From Gnetum montanum (Eukaryota > Streptophyta > Gnetopsida > Gnetales > Gnetaceae), in contig MNCI01006048.1 of assembly GCA_015680685.1 (NCBI GenBank), positions 289,919 to 337,151 on the forward strand: 47,233 nucleotides of DNA. Reading direction: 5' to 3'. The notes beneath the pieces are model-generated. The model was given only the letters and a program-made list of their open reading frames with translations. It was not told the DNA's origin and ran no database searches. The position numbers were made by a program, and so were the translations under genes. Positions 12,912 through 25,927 of the stretch are shown here, in pieces (position 1 is the first letter of the stretch; each line of letters begins with the position of its first letter).

Positions 12912-13302
12912 TCCCTACGCTTGACCCTGCTTGCAAGAGTAGGGAAGATGTAGTCCTAGAGCACAAGCCCTTTTGTGCCATTTTTATGTATCATGGGTAA
13001 TGCTGCATGTTGTCTATACCCCGTCACCTACTAGCATAGACGTGACACCATTGTGGTTGTCTACGCACCGTGTGGTGCAGAGAGGTCATAATGATGGTTC
13101 CTTTGGGACTTGGAAGGACTAAAGCCTCCAACTGATTACTCACCTTATTGCATTTACCTTGTTTACTACCCCATGCTACCTACACCCTGTGCGAAGTAAA
13201 AAATCCTCTAGTGTAACATTCCCACCTAGCGTAGTAGGCCTAACTCCTTAGCATACTTAGTCTCATTTTCTCTATTTTATAGTTTTCACCTTACGACAAA
13301 AG
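12912..13302 (+). other. Untranslated leader of element 2
   Basis: The segment around 13013-13100 (ctataccc ... catagacgtgacacc) matches the leader of element 3 at 38828-38900. It carries no ORF. The primer-binding site expected at its left edge is missing. Confidence 0.5.
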
Positions 13303-16300
13303 ATGATTCCTACAAGCACTATCACCACCACCTCAAACCTAGAGGTTCCCTACTAGATTCAAAATGTGATAGGTCTTGAGTGTCCACTCAGCCCGATGCT
13401 GGCACTACGTTAATCCCTTAGACTATGACACCTATCACCTGAGTGCTTGGCGTAAGACGTAGAGCGATATGACTTCCTCTATGTAAAAGTCTAAGAGAAT
13501 CTACCCTTGGATCATCTAGAACTTGAAGACAAACGTAATTTCAAGTTCCTCCACCAAAATGAAAGGGAGTTCATCCCTACCCCAAATTTTTTCATCCCAT
13601 TGATTAAAAAATATCAATGGGTCCTGGACCAGTTGATGCAAGTCAGTAGGTCTAAGGAATGGAACACAACATCCCACCACAACGAAGCATTCCAAGATGG
13701 ATAGGAAGACTTGGACTCCCACTCCGAGGGTGGTGGCCAAACCTATGCTACAATCATCCCACCTACTACTATCTTTCAATCTAACTTTCTCTTTGCTTCT
13801 GCCCCCTTTATGGTTACTGCAACCCTGTCACAATCTACACCTTTGTCAGCCATGTCAAGTCATCCCGTACCTTCTACGCACCAGGAAGGGGGCCCTTTAG
13901 CTTCGGTCCTAGTCATCCTTCCTACTTAGTATGCCCCAACAGCATACCCAAAATCCATCATGACTATGCTACCATACATCAACACTTTTCCCATGTCTCA
14001 GTTACATGCGATCTTTGCCTTTGGTCCTTTGTCTACACCTGTCCCACCACTGGTGACTAACCTAGTCTCAACTACGTGGTGGGTGCCAACCCCTTCCTTA
14101 CATATGGCACAACCCTCTCAGGTATCATACTATGTGAAAAACCCAAGCACACATGCTTCTACACGTAGCACAACCCAGTGTAAGGCTGTGGGCCATCTTG
14201 CCAACTAGGCAACTTATGAACCCCACAGCCCCATCAATGGCTATCGCCTCAATGACACCACCCACTAGGTGGTGGATGGTCCAACCAAAAACATTCATAG
14301 GAGTGGCACCAACAGTGCACCCCCATGGGCCAGGCTGGTACCCCTACACTACAACCCCCATCAAAACATATGACAGCTGCTCAAGTAGCCCTGCAACCAT
14401 CGACAATGTCACCGGGTCTGGATCAAGCTTTTCAACTTATCCAGATCATCACTAAGGAAATCAAATGCCTCAAAGCCATCGGTTCTAACATGGTATAGGT
14501 CATGAACTTTTACCATGATGATCCCATCAACCTAACCATTCCCATGCTTACATTACCCCCTAGGATGCCACTCCACCAATTTATGAAATACAATGGGGAG
14601 GGCGATCCCAATGCACATTTGGTAATGCTTAGGTCTGAATCTCTATTGTTGCAACTATGGCCACACACTATCATCCATGTCTTTGTCATGTCCTTAATAG
14701 GCAAGGCTTTAGACTAGTACCGTGCACTCCCACGTGCCTCCATATTAACTTTGGAGGAGCTATTGAGTCAGTTCGTGACCTGTTTCAAATATAACTTGAA
14801 ATTGGAGGTCACGCTGGACTAGCTAATGAGCATTAAGAAAAACCCTCTTGAGTTTATGCAAAGATTCATACAGTAGTGGAGCACCATCTTGAATGAAATA
14901 CATGAGCCTATCGCTGAGGCCCACCTATTGGCCATTTTCAAGGGGGTAGTAAATGATTTTATCAAGTCAAGATTTAGTACTTAGCCCCGTGCTCCCTTAG
15001 TCAAGCTTTCGCTTAGACCAAGAGCATCCAAGATGTAGTTAAGGCTAGCAAAGACCCAGCTTATGTCATGTATAAAAATGAACACCTTGAGAAAGAAAAA
15101 GAGAAGGGTAAGGCCACAATAGCCATAGTGGCCACTGTGGCTAATGAGGCCAAACCTAATAACAACAACAATAAAAATGTGGCCATGGTGCCCATTAATG
15201 CCACATCTAGCTCAAGTAACATCAGTCAATCCTCAACATCAAGACTTGAGGTGTCAACCCAACCTAAATCCAACTTCGAGTGCAAGGATCATCCCAAATA
15301 CACCCCTTTACTTGTTAAGCCTTCAGAACATTTGAAGCAACTATTGGGAGCTGGGTATATACAACACAAACAGATGTCAAAGAAATCAATTAAATGACAT
15401 CAATGGTATTGCGAACTTCTTAGTAACCCCTCCTTGGCCACGCCCAATGAGCCATTAGTTCCTAAGAACTTCAAGCTCAAATGTTTCTGTGACTATCACC
15501 AACTATGTGGTCATGATACGGACTACTTTCTAGCATTGAAAGATGATATCCAACGCATGATTGATGAGGGAAAGCTTGTCCTAGATGAAGGTAGTATTTT
15601 TCACCCTGAAAACCAATCAATGCATGTTTACAAGGATCCCCTAAATGCCAACAGTGTGGGGTACATAATTAATGTTGTTGGCATTGATGGCAACCCAGAA
15701 CCACTGCAACAATCGTTCATGGTGCATGTCCCTCCTTGAAGTGTAGTAACCCATACAATGACAAAAACAATGTAGCAACAACTGTTTGTCCTCAAGGTCC
15801 CTCCTCAAACATCCATCCCTACACCCTTTGTGCTTAGAATTGCACCAGCCATGCCAGCACCATAGGCACCATTCATTATTAAGGTGCCAAAACAAACAAG
15901 CACTTCTGGCGTGCAAAGCCAAGCAATGAAAGCAGCACCGTAGCCTCCCCATTCAAAAAAATAGGAAGAGCATTTGGTAGACAACACGGCTAGGGAATCT
16001 ACTACCTTAGGTCCCCCCAAGCCTACCCCCTTGTGCTTGATGCCCATGGCCCCCTCATTGCTAGCAACTGATAATGCCACATAGAAGTAATCACCACCAT
16101 CCCACCCAAGAAAGCATATTCCTTAACTTAAAGCTACCCCTCCTTGGGAGATTCATCTCTTAGGCCGAATGGAGGAGGAAAAGGGTAACAAACAAGATGG
16201 CAGGCAGGATCTTTTGAATGCCCTCACCCAGGTTAAATAGGCTTTGAAATAGAAAAATAAAACTTTGAGCCTATATGACCTAGTAATGACATCCACTGCA

Positions 16301-17080
16301 CACCGAGAAGCCATGGTTTTCATGTTAACATCCATACCAATTGACAAAAACATGCCGACAGAGGAGAAAGTGATCCACGTTTTCATGCTTCCCTCTATGG
16401 CTAAGGAACCATAGCCAGCCTAGTTAACATTTTGTGATGAGTCCATTAAGGATGATCCTAAAATGGGTTAGGTGATAATGACACCTATGTTCATCACAAT
16501 ACAGGTTGGTCAGTACAAGATCCGAAGGGTACATGTTGATGACAGGGCCGCTACTAATGTCATCCCCTTTTCCATAGTGGACAAATTGGGCTTGGTCGAT
16601 CAAATCAATCCCATGATAACTTACTGCTTAAAATTGTTTAACAGGGTATGTATGCTAATAAAAGGAACTATACATATCAACTTTGTGGCAAGGGACCAGT
16701 TCCCCACAACCATAGTGTTCATAGTATTAGAGGAGATGCCTAAGTTCAACTTGATCCGGGGGAGGTCGTGGTTGGCCCAGTTGTGGGCCGTTTCCTGACC
16801 AATACACCAAGAAATCAACTTACCCTACATAGGATGGGAGGTGGTAATTCATTATGATGAAGTGGCTCCCTAGGCCATAAGCAATGTAGGAATGGAGCAA
16901 GGATCAGAGATCAAAATCTTTGAAAACCAAACCCTTGTTCAAACTGAAACACCTAAACAAGCCAAAACTAGTCCAAATGAAGAAGCAACATGGGCTGAGC
17001 TACCCTTTTAGGTAGTGGATGATGACATAGAGGAGTATCATAAAAAAACCTCTAGGCCATATGCATTGCCAAGCCCATGA
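13303..17080 (+). pseudogene. gag-protease of element 2, broken
   Basis: Homologous along its length to the element 3 polyprotein. The putative start ATG is at 13303 and the end codon is TGA 17078-17080, after SRPYALPSP. Visible parts are: a Pro/Thr-rich N-terminal region (13700-14300), the capsid-like segment with KYNGEGDP (about 14587-14610), a Cys-His box CDYHQLCGHDT (about 15490-15530), and a retropepsin-like domain at 16472-16798 with VDDRAATNV where element 3 has VDDGAAANV. The glycine after the catalytic Asp has become Arg. At least two frame changes and many stops, mostly TAG, are present. No function is expected. Confidence 0.8.
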
Positions 17081-17264
17081 TGTCTTAGGAATTAGTTGCA
17101 AGAATGATTATCATTTGCGTTAGCATAATTACTCCACTACTTGCATCATGATTACTTCTTGCATCAACATCATGATCACTATTTACATTGTTTTCTTCGT
17201 ATTCATTTTTTATGCTAGTTTCCTCTTCATTGTTTAAATGTTTTACATTATGTACATTGTTTGC

Positions 17265-17540
17265 ATCACTAAACGGCCTGCTAAGGCCTAAAACTAGCAA
17301 TTTTCTTTATTATCACCTTACATACGGCCCTAAATGGCCTAAAACTAGCGGTGGCCCGAAATGGCCTAACACGAGCCATAGCCGAGAATGGCCTTAAACT
17401 ACTCATTGTGGCCCACCAAGGCCTAAAAATGGCAACTTTACTACCCCAAAGCAATAACAAGAAAAGAAAAAGAAAGTCATCGTTAAGTAATGGCCATGAA
17501 TGGCCTTAAACTAGAATGAGAGGCTCTCAAAGAGGCCAAT
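17265..17540 (+). repeat. Degenerate short repeat array (CCTTAAACTA type), left border of the antisense gene in element 2
   Basis: About six diverged units contain GGCC...GGCCTAAAACTAG or GGCCTTAAACTA. They correspond in sequence and position to the clean 39-bp array of element 3 at 42922-43117. Confidence 0.6.
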
Positions 17541-17661
17541 AAAATAAAATAAATGAAACACATTAACTAAAATGAAATAGATTATTTTGCATTCATTCTT
17601 CACTCAATGTTAATCAATAATGTTTACAAATCAATCAAATTCAAAGCAAGAAATAAAATTT

Positions 17662-20600
17662 TCAATCGCCATGTGATGGATCTTCATTTCCATCACTGTC
17701 TCTTGTCCCACTAGGTCCTGCATCTTCATTTAGATTCTGTACAAAGTAGAAAATAAAACAATGATTCAAACTACAATAAATGCTTTTACAAAATGAACCA
17801 TAAAATAAAAAAAGTTGAATAACCTAAGATGGCCCCACATCCATTTCAGGGGGCATCTAATCCATGCTAGCTGCAAGATGTAGCAAGATCTCCTCCTCAG
17901 TGAGGTTGCCCCAATTTCCCTCTCCTAGATCAGCTACAACCTTCCCCATTTCCATGGCTCTCCATCTAGGTGGTCCTAGGGGAAAGGTGGTGGTGGTGGT
18001 CTCCCCAGAAAGTAGGATCACCTCCCTTTCAAGAGACTCACTTACTGTCACCTATTGCATAAACCTCTCATAAGCACCAGAAGCATGAATGACATCAAGA
18101 AATAGCCTAAGGGTACGTGCTTCAATAGCAGCATCCTGGTATTATTTACTACTATCTGTGGCACTTTCCATCTTATACATATGTTTATGGTGCTTCTGTT
18201 CCTATCCCCATTTGTAAACCTTTGCACTGCAGTCTTTCCAGTATTGGTTCTTCTGTGCTAGGAGGTCCATCTGCATGCGTTATTCAATAAGTTCACAACT
18301 AGTCTCATTATTGTTTTGTACATCTATCTAGTATCTGGCATAGTCAATCACATCCGTATGCTAATTTCCATCACAGGTGTCATGGGCCAATAGAAACTTA
18401 TTCCTGGATCAGAAATCCTCCACCTCCACAGTTAGGTTAGTCTTCTATTTCTCAAGTTTCTGTACCCTCTTCTAGAGGTCTTCTATTTCTCAAGTTTCTG
18501 TACCATTTTAGCATGCAAGCCTTTAGAAAGGTACCAAGCCCAATTGTAATAGGTTCCTTCTTCCATGACCTCCCTCATTATCCAAGCCTGATCCACTCCA
18601 AGGATTTTCCCTTGGGAGAGTAACTTAGGGAAAGCATTGGCACGGAAGATAAGGTAAATAGTTTCGGCCACTGCCAGCTTGACCTTACTGATGTAAATCC
18701 CCTTTTGATCCTTAGTCATCCCTAGCCATTCCTCAATGTCCCCTTAATGGTTTGCATCTTTCTTAGGTTTTTCTCCTATAGGGAGACCATCAGAAGGGAC
18801 ACCAAAAATATCTACAAAAAGTTGGTCATTAATTTCAAACACCACCCGCACATTATGAACATGTGTGCGAAAGTGGTCAACCTTCTCAGTGAAGGAATTA
18901 CCTAGGGGAAGCATTTCTATAGCTGGGATATTCAGGTTTATAGCTAGAAATAAGTCCATAAGCCCCTCCTCTTGAATGTTATGAACAATGGTGACTGGGG
19001 CCCCATGGTAGAGCCAATGCTGCATCTCCTCCACCTGCCTGTACTTGAAGAAGAGGTTGGTATCATCATGCCTAGATGTAACCACAGAAACCTCTTGGGA
19101 TTCCTTGGCTACTGCAATGGTTAACAAAACAAAAGGAATGGGGGTTAGCAAAAACAAAAATGAAAGCACATCATCACTTGAACACACAAGAATCCATGGT
19201 CTAACATACTAGGTTTGAATGGAATAGGAAATGGTGGGAGTTCCACTAGAATGTCTTCGATGGTAATCGGTCAGCGTGATGTCCATTCGCTATCCAACTA
19301 GCCAACTTCCTTACGCTTCCCATAGAATTTGGAATACCTAGTTTGATAGGTTTTGAAGTCAAATCCAATTTGTTCTATGACACCATCACGAATGTTTCTG
19401 GTGGAAGAAAACTCTTGCAGAGCCATCTGGGCCACCGTTAATGCATCTGTATTACCGTGAAGACCACCTTTGTCAATGTAAAACCTGGTAACATACAAGA
19501 ATACTATAAGCATATTTTTCTAGTGTAACGCAAATCATACAATATGTTAAAATACCTTCATAGGACTTACCCACAGGCATAGTAAATGGTTCTAGGTGGG
19601 TTCTAAAAGTAAGTGCCCATGTGATGGGCAACAAATAGCATGTTCTATAAATGATAGAAGTTGTACTCAGGCATGTCCCAGATCCAAATTAATCAGCTCA
19701 AGCCTCTTGGGCATTGGTTGGAGCTTCCTACCCCTTCGCCCCCGATTGGCCCATTAGCTAAAAACTTCAAAATGCCTCAGTTTGCCCCAAGTAACAACGT
19801 CTCTACAAGTACAACGACTATCTTGGTCGATAGGTGTGACCACATGATCATACTAAAATGGTGGAGGAGGAACTATAAAAATTCCCATGCTCCCTCCAAG
19901 AACCAGACCACCTACCATCCCACATGTGCATGGGGAGGAGGGACATTGGCCACAGGTTCACTAAGGTAGCATAGGACTTGTACAAGTTCAAGGACAATCA
20001 AAATAGGCTTCAACATGACCCTTCATGGCAAAGTATCAAACATTAGCACTGAAGTCAAGTGATGATCACTAATGAGGCATAACATAACCTTCTATTTTCA
20101 TATAGAGTAGCATAACCTTCTATTTACATATAGCGTAGCGTGACCTTCTGTTTAGATGAAACATAGTGTAATCCTTCACTCACAAATTCTCCTTTAGCAT
20201 GAGTCAGTGAGTCCCTATCATAAGACAAAGTTAAACATTACAGGAAGCATAGCAAAGTGTCACATGTAGCATAGCATAGTAGTTAAGCCTCGTGTAGTGT
20301 AACAATAGTGGGTGCACCCCACACTAACAGTTGCATGGTACATAGCACAACGTAACAAACATGCAATGTAACAGTTACACTTCTACATAAGGGTGATGAC
20401 TGCGCTATGCGTAGCATAATGAGACGAATGCACGACATGCAACAAATGAACAAGCGCAAGAAGACATGTAAGAATGTAACAAAAAGACTACTATAACAAG
20501 CATTACAATGTAGTAAATTTTACAGTGCAACGGATTTAATAGCATAGCAGCATTACAAGTTTGATAGTGTAGTAGCATAATAGATGACCAGCATAATGAC

Positions 20601-21190
20601 CCAAGGGCTTAACAACATAACAACGTAGCATAACAATAATAAAAAAATGTTACAACCTTAACAACATAGGTGAAAAGGAAGTCACAGTGCCCTCATTGCC
20701 CTGACCCTACCTTATCACATGAAATAGCCCGATCTACACCATGCTAAGCGTGTGTCATGCTACTGTAAAAACTATGCAAATAAACAAACATCCCTAAGAA
20801 CGGTACACTACGCGAAACATGCGGTATGCCACCCAGAACCAATTAAACCCCTACAATAATGTTGTCTCCATTTTTAGCAATGGTAGTCAGAGCAATACCG
20901 CATGTAGCTATAGTGTAGCAACTGTATGGCCACCGTGGCCAAATAGCAACAACCACAGCGTAGCAGACAAAATGGTAAAAGAAATAGTGATGATAAAATG
21001 ATAGAAGTAATGACAATGGCAACCTAACTCAATGCATCACATAATGGAAACAAGGGTAGCTTACATCTTACCAAGCTAATAGAGTCTCTTGTCGTACTTC
21101 AACACATGCCTTGGATAGGCACCCCAGGGTGTCCTTCACCTCGTCTACTTTGGCCAGTCACCGATGCTTACGTTTGCCTTTGCACACCAT
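17662..21190 (-). pseudogene. Antisense gene of element 2, copy 2
   Basis: Minus-strand exons by eye: first exon 21190-21072 (ATG..., donor GTAAGATG, one stop); second 20020-19571 (KPILIVLELVQVLC, FCP1-like); third 19484-19210 (acceptor TTACCAG, donor GTATGT); long exon from 19111 (acceptor CATTGCAG) with VEEMQHWLYHG and GLMDLFLAIN segments. The long exon runs directly into the coiled-coil exon near 18440-18510, so the two short exons seen in element 3 are missing. The coiled-coil exon extends to about 17830. The last exon lies near 17735-17662 and ends TGA. The order, phases and many residues match element 3. About ten in-frame stops make it a pseudogene. Direct copies of CTTCTATTTCTCAAGTTTCT at 18441 and 18480 mark the deletion or duplication point. 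Confidence 0.7.
20040..21000. repeat. Simple degenerate repeat field (TAGCATAGC / GTAGCATAAC)
   Basis: Dozens of short TAGCATAGCATAAC-like words lie within what would be intron 1 of the antisense gene of element 2. The same vocabulary is found in the LTRs of element 2. It looks like a CpG-decayed form of the TACGC/GCGTA words of element 3. Confidence 0.45.
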
Positions 21191-21326
21191 TACCTCGTTT
21201 GCAAATTGGTAGTATTAGCTACTATGTATGCTTGTTTTCTCCATTTATGCTTGATTGTGCTATGCTCTGTGTATGGGCTTCGGGCTCTGACAATGAAAAT
21301 GACAAGTTTACCAGGGGGTAATCCCC

Positions 21327-21334
21327 TATTTATA
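21327..21334 (-). promoter_or_regulatory. TATA box for the antisense gene of element 2
   Basis: The minus strand reads GCTATAAATAGGGG, a canonical plant TATA box. It is 137 bp upstream of the ATG of the putative first antisense exon (21190) and points the same way. Transcription would start near 21300. It lies outside both LTRs, so it would be an internal promoter of its own. Function is inferred. Confidence 0.5.
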
Positions 21335-21539
21335 GCTGACATAGTAAAAAAATTGTCATTTTCATATCCCGAGTAAAGTGGGACACTTTGGTAGCATAGC
21401 ACTATTGTAGCGCAGTTCTGCTACTGCATAACACTCATTCCCAAAGCAGTAAGTAGGCCCACCAAAACATTTTTTTGCTCCACATTTGTAAATTTTAAAA
21501 CTAGTTTGCAAAGATCTTAAACTAGGAGCCTTAGTTTCT

Positions 21540-21830
21540 CCCATCCTCCATGGTCCACAAAGACCTTAAACTAGAAATTTCAATCTTCGATACATCCTAG
21601 TAAAAATCCACAAAGACCTTAAACTAGCAATCTTAACCTATAGTGAAGTCCATATGATGGTCCGCCATGACCTTAAACTGCAATTTTTAACATTCATCTC
21701 ACATTTTGGACTAGTGACGGTCTGCCATGACCTTAAAATGGAAATTTTAACGTTCATGTTGTGTTTTAAACCAAACTATTACACTATTGTGGTCCACTAA
21801 AACCTTAAAACTAGTAATTATCTTATGTTG
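21540..21830 (+). repeat. Short repeat array (GACCTTAAACTAG), right border of the antisense gene in element 2
   Basis: At least five units with the pattern GGTCCRC.A.GACCTTAAACTAG occur, for example near 21551, 21610, 21660, 21720 and 21790, spaced about 45-70 bp. They resemble the arrays at 17265-17540 and 24230-24560. Confidence 0.6.
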
Positions 21831-21892
21831 CATCATTGATTTAAATTACATGTTGTTGCTTCAAACAGGTATCACTTAACTTGGTTTATTTG

Positions 21893-21905
21893 CTTATTGT
21901 GACAG
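21893..21905 (+). promoter_or_regulatory. Candidate 3' splice site before pol of element 2
   Basis: GCTTATTGTGACAG followed by G, preceded by a T-rich tract. The pol frame is open from this point through VHPKKMDVHGDV. Element 1 has the equivalent TTTATTACATAG just before its pol at 29563. Ogre elements are known to splice out an intron between protease and RT. Confidence 0.4.
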
Positions 21906-24215
21906 GTTCACCCGAAAAAAATGGATGTGCATGGTGATGTTTGTTTGCCTTTAACCTTAATGAGCCCCTATGGAAAGCTCACAAGATGCTTGAATGAAGA
22001 ATCGGTATACTTTGAGTTATCCTCTCGCAACACCATAGAATCCCTGAAAACATCCCTAGACTAGCCTGAACATCTGGTCCAAGCCTTAGACTTAGAGGCT
22101 GGGGATGTAACAAAGGACCCTCTCACCAAAATCCCCATAACTACTATTAAAGGTGAAACAAAGACCCTGAAAGTTAGCTTCTTGTTACATACACATGTAC
22201 ACCAAAACATTTCCAAAGTTCTCCATGACAACATTAAAGTGTTTGCATAATAGTCATACAACGACATGCTAGGCTTGGACCCGCAACTCATACAACACAA
22301 CATCATCTTAGACCCATGTGTCAAGACAATCAAGAAAAAGGCTCGTAAGATCAAACTAGAGACTCCACTAGCTACTTGGAATGGGTATTGAGAATTTTTG
22401 TAGTTTCTAATAAAATAGGAGGTATACGAATTTGTATAGACTTTCAAGATCTGAATAAAGTAACAATTAAGGATGATTTTGCATTACCAAGCATCGATCA
22501 ACGCATAGACACTATGGCTAGTCATGCCTTACTGTCCTTCATGGATGGGTTTTCAGGCTATAACCAGATCTGTATCGACCTAGAGCATCAGTTGTCAACC
22601 ACTTTCATGACCCCTTGGGGAATGTTTTGTTATAGAATGATGCCTTTTGGACTCAAGAATGTCAAAGCAACTTATCAACAAGCGATGACATATATTTTTA
22701 GTGACTACCTTTTGGAGAGGTGGAACAATTACATGGATGATATAGCAGTCAACTCTAAGGAAGCTATAGATCATCCCAACAATCTCAATGTAGTCCTCCA
22801 ATGTTGCCAGAGGCATGACCTATGCCTCAACCTTGAGAAATGTGTTTTCAGAGTTAAAACTAGACACATGCTAGGTTTCATAGTATTGGAAATAGGAATA
22901 GAAGTGGACCCCAATAAAGTGAGGGCCATCATCAACTTAGCATTGCCTATAAACCTTAAAGAGCTGCGCGGGTTGCAAGGCAGAGTATAGTTTATCACAA
23001 GGTTTATCTCAAGGTTGACAAACAAGCTACACCCCATGCAACACCTACTTAAAAAGGGGGTCAACTTCGAGTGGACAAATCAATATCAACAAGCCTTTGA
23101 TAACCTAAAGAAAGAGCTTTTGCATCTCCCAACTATTTATCCACCATAGAGAGATTAGAATTTCTATATCTACCTTGCCACTTTGGATACATCTATTTCT
23201 GCACTGCTTTATCAAAAAAGAGACGATGGCTTTAAAATCCCAGTCTACTACCTAAGTCACACATTAATAGTTTATGAGGTGAAATACAATGAGGTAGAAA
23301 AATATTATCTCACCCTAGTTTTTCATTAAAAAAGTGGATACATTACCTATTTTGTAGCAAGCTCAACATCATATGCAAGAGTAATATACTTCAGGCTATC
23401 ACAACAAACTTGTACAAGAGTAGTAGGATAGCCCAATGGAAAGCTATAATGGTGGAATTCAATTTACATTATGTAGCTCAATCATCAACAAAGGGTCAAG
23501 AAATAGCCACACAACATATAACTTCACTAGTTGACGATTAGGAAATAATAGAACCCAAATTTCTAGATGAACACATCAATAGCCTAAACTCTATGCCATC
23601 AAATTTTGAAGCAACTTTACATTTCGATGGTGCATAAACCACACGAGATGGAAGCACCACCACAATTATTACATTTCCCTCAAAGGAAATTCAACCCTTT
23701 GTACAAACAACATAGTAGAGTATGAAGGACTCCTTAGGGGCCTCTTAGTAGCCCAAGAGCTAAAGATTCAACATTTGGTAATCTGGGGAAATTCACAATT
23801 AGTTGTCAACTAGATCACTAAAGTTTATGCTTGCAAGGCTTCATACTTGCAACCTTATTGAGATCTAGCTAAGAGTTTGTTAAAATAGTTTGCAATGTTA
23901 GACATTCAACATGTACCATGCAATGAAAACACCATAGTAGACGCATTAGCCACGTTAGCATTGAATGTGCCATCACACTTGTTTGCCACTTTTCCTACTT
24001 CAATAATAGAATGCATAGATCCTATTACTCAAGTAGTGCATATCACATCTATAAGTGCAACAAACATCCAAGAGTGGTATGCCAACATTAAGTCTTACCT
24101 TCAACATGGTGAACCCCCACATAGCTTGACATCCACTCAAAAGAATGTAATCCGAAAGTGAGCCCAACAGTATGTCCTCATAGGAGATAACACCTTATGG
24201 AAATTCTCTTTTTAT
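21906..24215 (+). pseudogene. pol of element 2: RT, RNase H and archaeal-type RNase H, no integrase
   Basis: The pre-RT segment carries SYNDMLGLDPQLIQHNIILD (about 22250-22310). RT covers about 22376-22990 with RICIDFQDLN, FMDGFSGYNQI, PFGLKN and an intact YMDD box near 22732-22743. RNase H follows at about 23155-23540 (VYYLSHTLIVYE). A second RNase H lies at about 23620-23970 (FDGA..., VEYEGLLRGLLVAQELK, VDALATLAL), the mark of the Tat lineage. The frame is broken at about 22390, at several TAG codons and by shifts. After 24215 the sequence turns into repeats, with no integrase HHCC or DDE motifs, so this copy could not integrate by itself. Confidence 0.85.
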
Positions 24216-24229
24216 GAGATATTGTTAAC

Positions 24230-24560
24230 TTGAGTTGGTGTTCCAACCCTATCCACTACAATGTAAAACTAGAAAAATACATCCTCTATGATGTAAAACT
24301 AGCATAGATAGTCTGCAATGACTATAAACTGGCATAGCAAGTCTGCTATGACTATAAACTAGCATAGCATGTCGTTGGGCTCAAACATAAAACTGGCACC
24401 TACAGCATGGTCCGCTATGATCTTAAATTGTCCATCCACCATCTACTACAATGTTAAACTAGCACAATAGTCTTCTAGGACCTTAAACTAGCACTTCATG
24501 GTTTGCTAGGACCTTAAACCAGCACATCTGATGATCTAACAAGACCCTAAACTAGGTTCG
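24230..24560 (+). repeat. Third short repeat array of element 2
   Basis: Units such as 'gactataaactagcatagcaagtctgctat' and 'ggaccttaaactagcac' repeat every 35-45 bp. The array replaces the point where integrase should begin. Confidence 0.55.
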
Positions 24561-25927
24561 CACTGCAACACCTAGCTCACATTCACAACCCTACAAGCAA
24601 ACAAGCATGTACAATTTCAGGTTTCTGAACATGGGGTGGGATGCTATAATTCTAGAACGCAGTTCACGATGCTAAGGAAACATCCTCTAGAACACAAGCA
24701 ACGTCACTACCCTTGGTATCTTGCTAACCTTCTGGAGATGTCGTTTGACATCTTACTCACTTTTCGGAGCTACCACTACCATCACCACTCATCCTAGTAG
24801 TAGGTCTTGCCATCAGCACCTACTGCTGGAGTCCCAACACTATAGTGGCCTAACCACAAAGTTGCTACCCTCCAGCCCTTACCACCATCTAAGCCCAAAA
24901 GACATTTAGCTATTAGGCTTCTCACCTTATAGTTGAACTGCATGATGTTTTCCTTGGATGAGGAATCCTAAGCACTAGTGTCACCATCACTCCAAGCCCC
25001 TTTGGTGTCAAATTTTCTAGCTTTCCACTACCAGAACCATTGCTAGCCTTCCTGCTTTGGACATCTCACACCTGAGCAACAATACTCGCTACTCCAGTGA
25101 TGTCTAAGGCAAGAAGGACTTTTCCCTCATTCCACTTAATGTTTTTATCTTTTGGTTTGCTCTTTGTTATGTTTGTTAGATACAGGCTAAGATGGAATCA
25201 TTTAGAGATATATTTTTCCATGGAAGCCAAGACTACATTGTTCCGAAGTGCTCGCTTCGACTAGTTTGGCTACTTGGGAGTGCACACCCTGCTCCCCCTC
25301 TTAACCAACTCGACCTCGTTCCTTATACTTGCAATTTTTAACATCTCCTTTACAAGCTTTTTCGATGCATATAAAGCCCTCCTACATGTGCAACCACCAA
25401 GTCCATGATGAGCGTAACACAACTCGCCTCTTGGGAAGCATCCGCAAGCAGGTCAAAGCCCCATAGGGATGTAACACAACTCATCTTGGGGAGGAAACAA
25501 CTACCTTGCAACAACAAGGTTGTTTCCAAGTGAACGTGGTTGAACAACAGGGGAAAATCACAAAAAAAGGGGATAAGTACCTAAAACAAATGACATCACA
25601 ACTATTTCAAAATAACCATCTCTAAGCACTCTGATGAGAGGTCAAAAGCTAGCAAAAGAAAGATGCACATGGATGTTGAGTCACTCACAAGAACTCCAAT
25701 GAGGGATCATGCTATGTTACATATTTTCCTCCCCCAAACCTATTCCCCCAAATCCATCCTTTGCCCCATTTCCTTACATAACTAGCCCAGTACTCCCAAG
25801 CATAATGCAATGCAACATCTGAGTGACCACTGGAGAGCAATGTTAGCATCTTTTTCTCAATGATGTTTCATATTCTTTGTTGACATCTCTCAAGAAGATC
25901 CTCTAGATATCAACAAATAGGAGCCAT
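24561..25927. other. Unrecognised 3' segment of element 2
   Basis: It lies between the third repeat array and the 3' LTR. No ORF above about 65 codons has recognisable motifs. A clear polypurine tract before the LTR is not evident; the last bases read 'aacaaataggagccat'. Confidence 0.4.

Noticed and set aside
20040-21000. Simple repeats as a satellite or centromeric array
   Set aside because: No fixed unit length; confined to the intron-1 region of one element.
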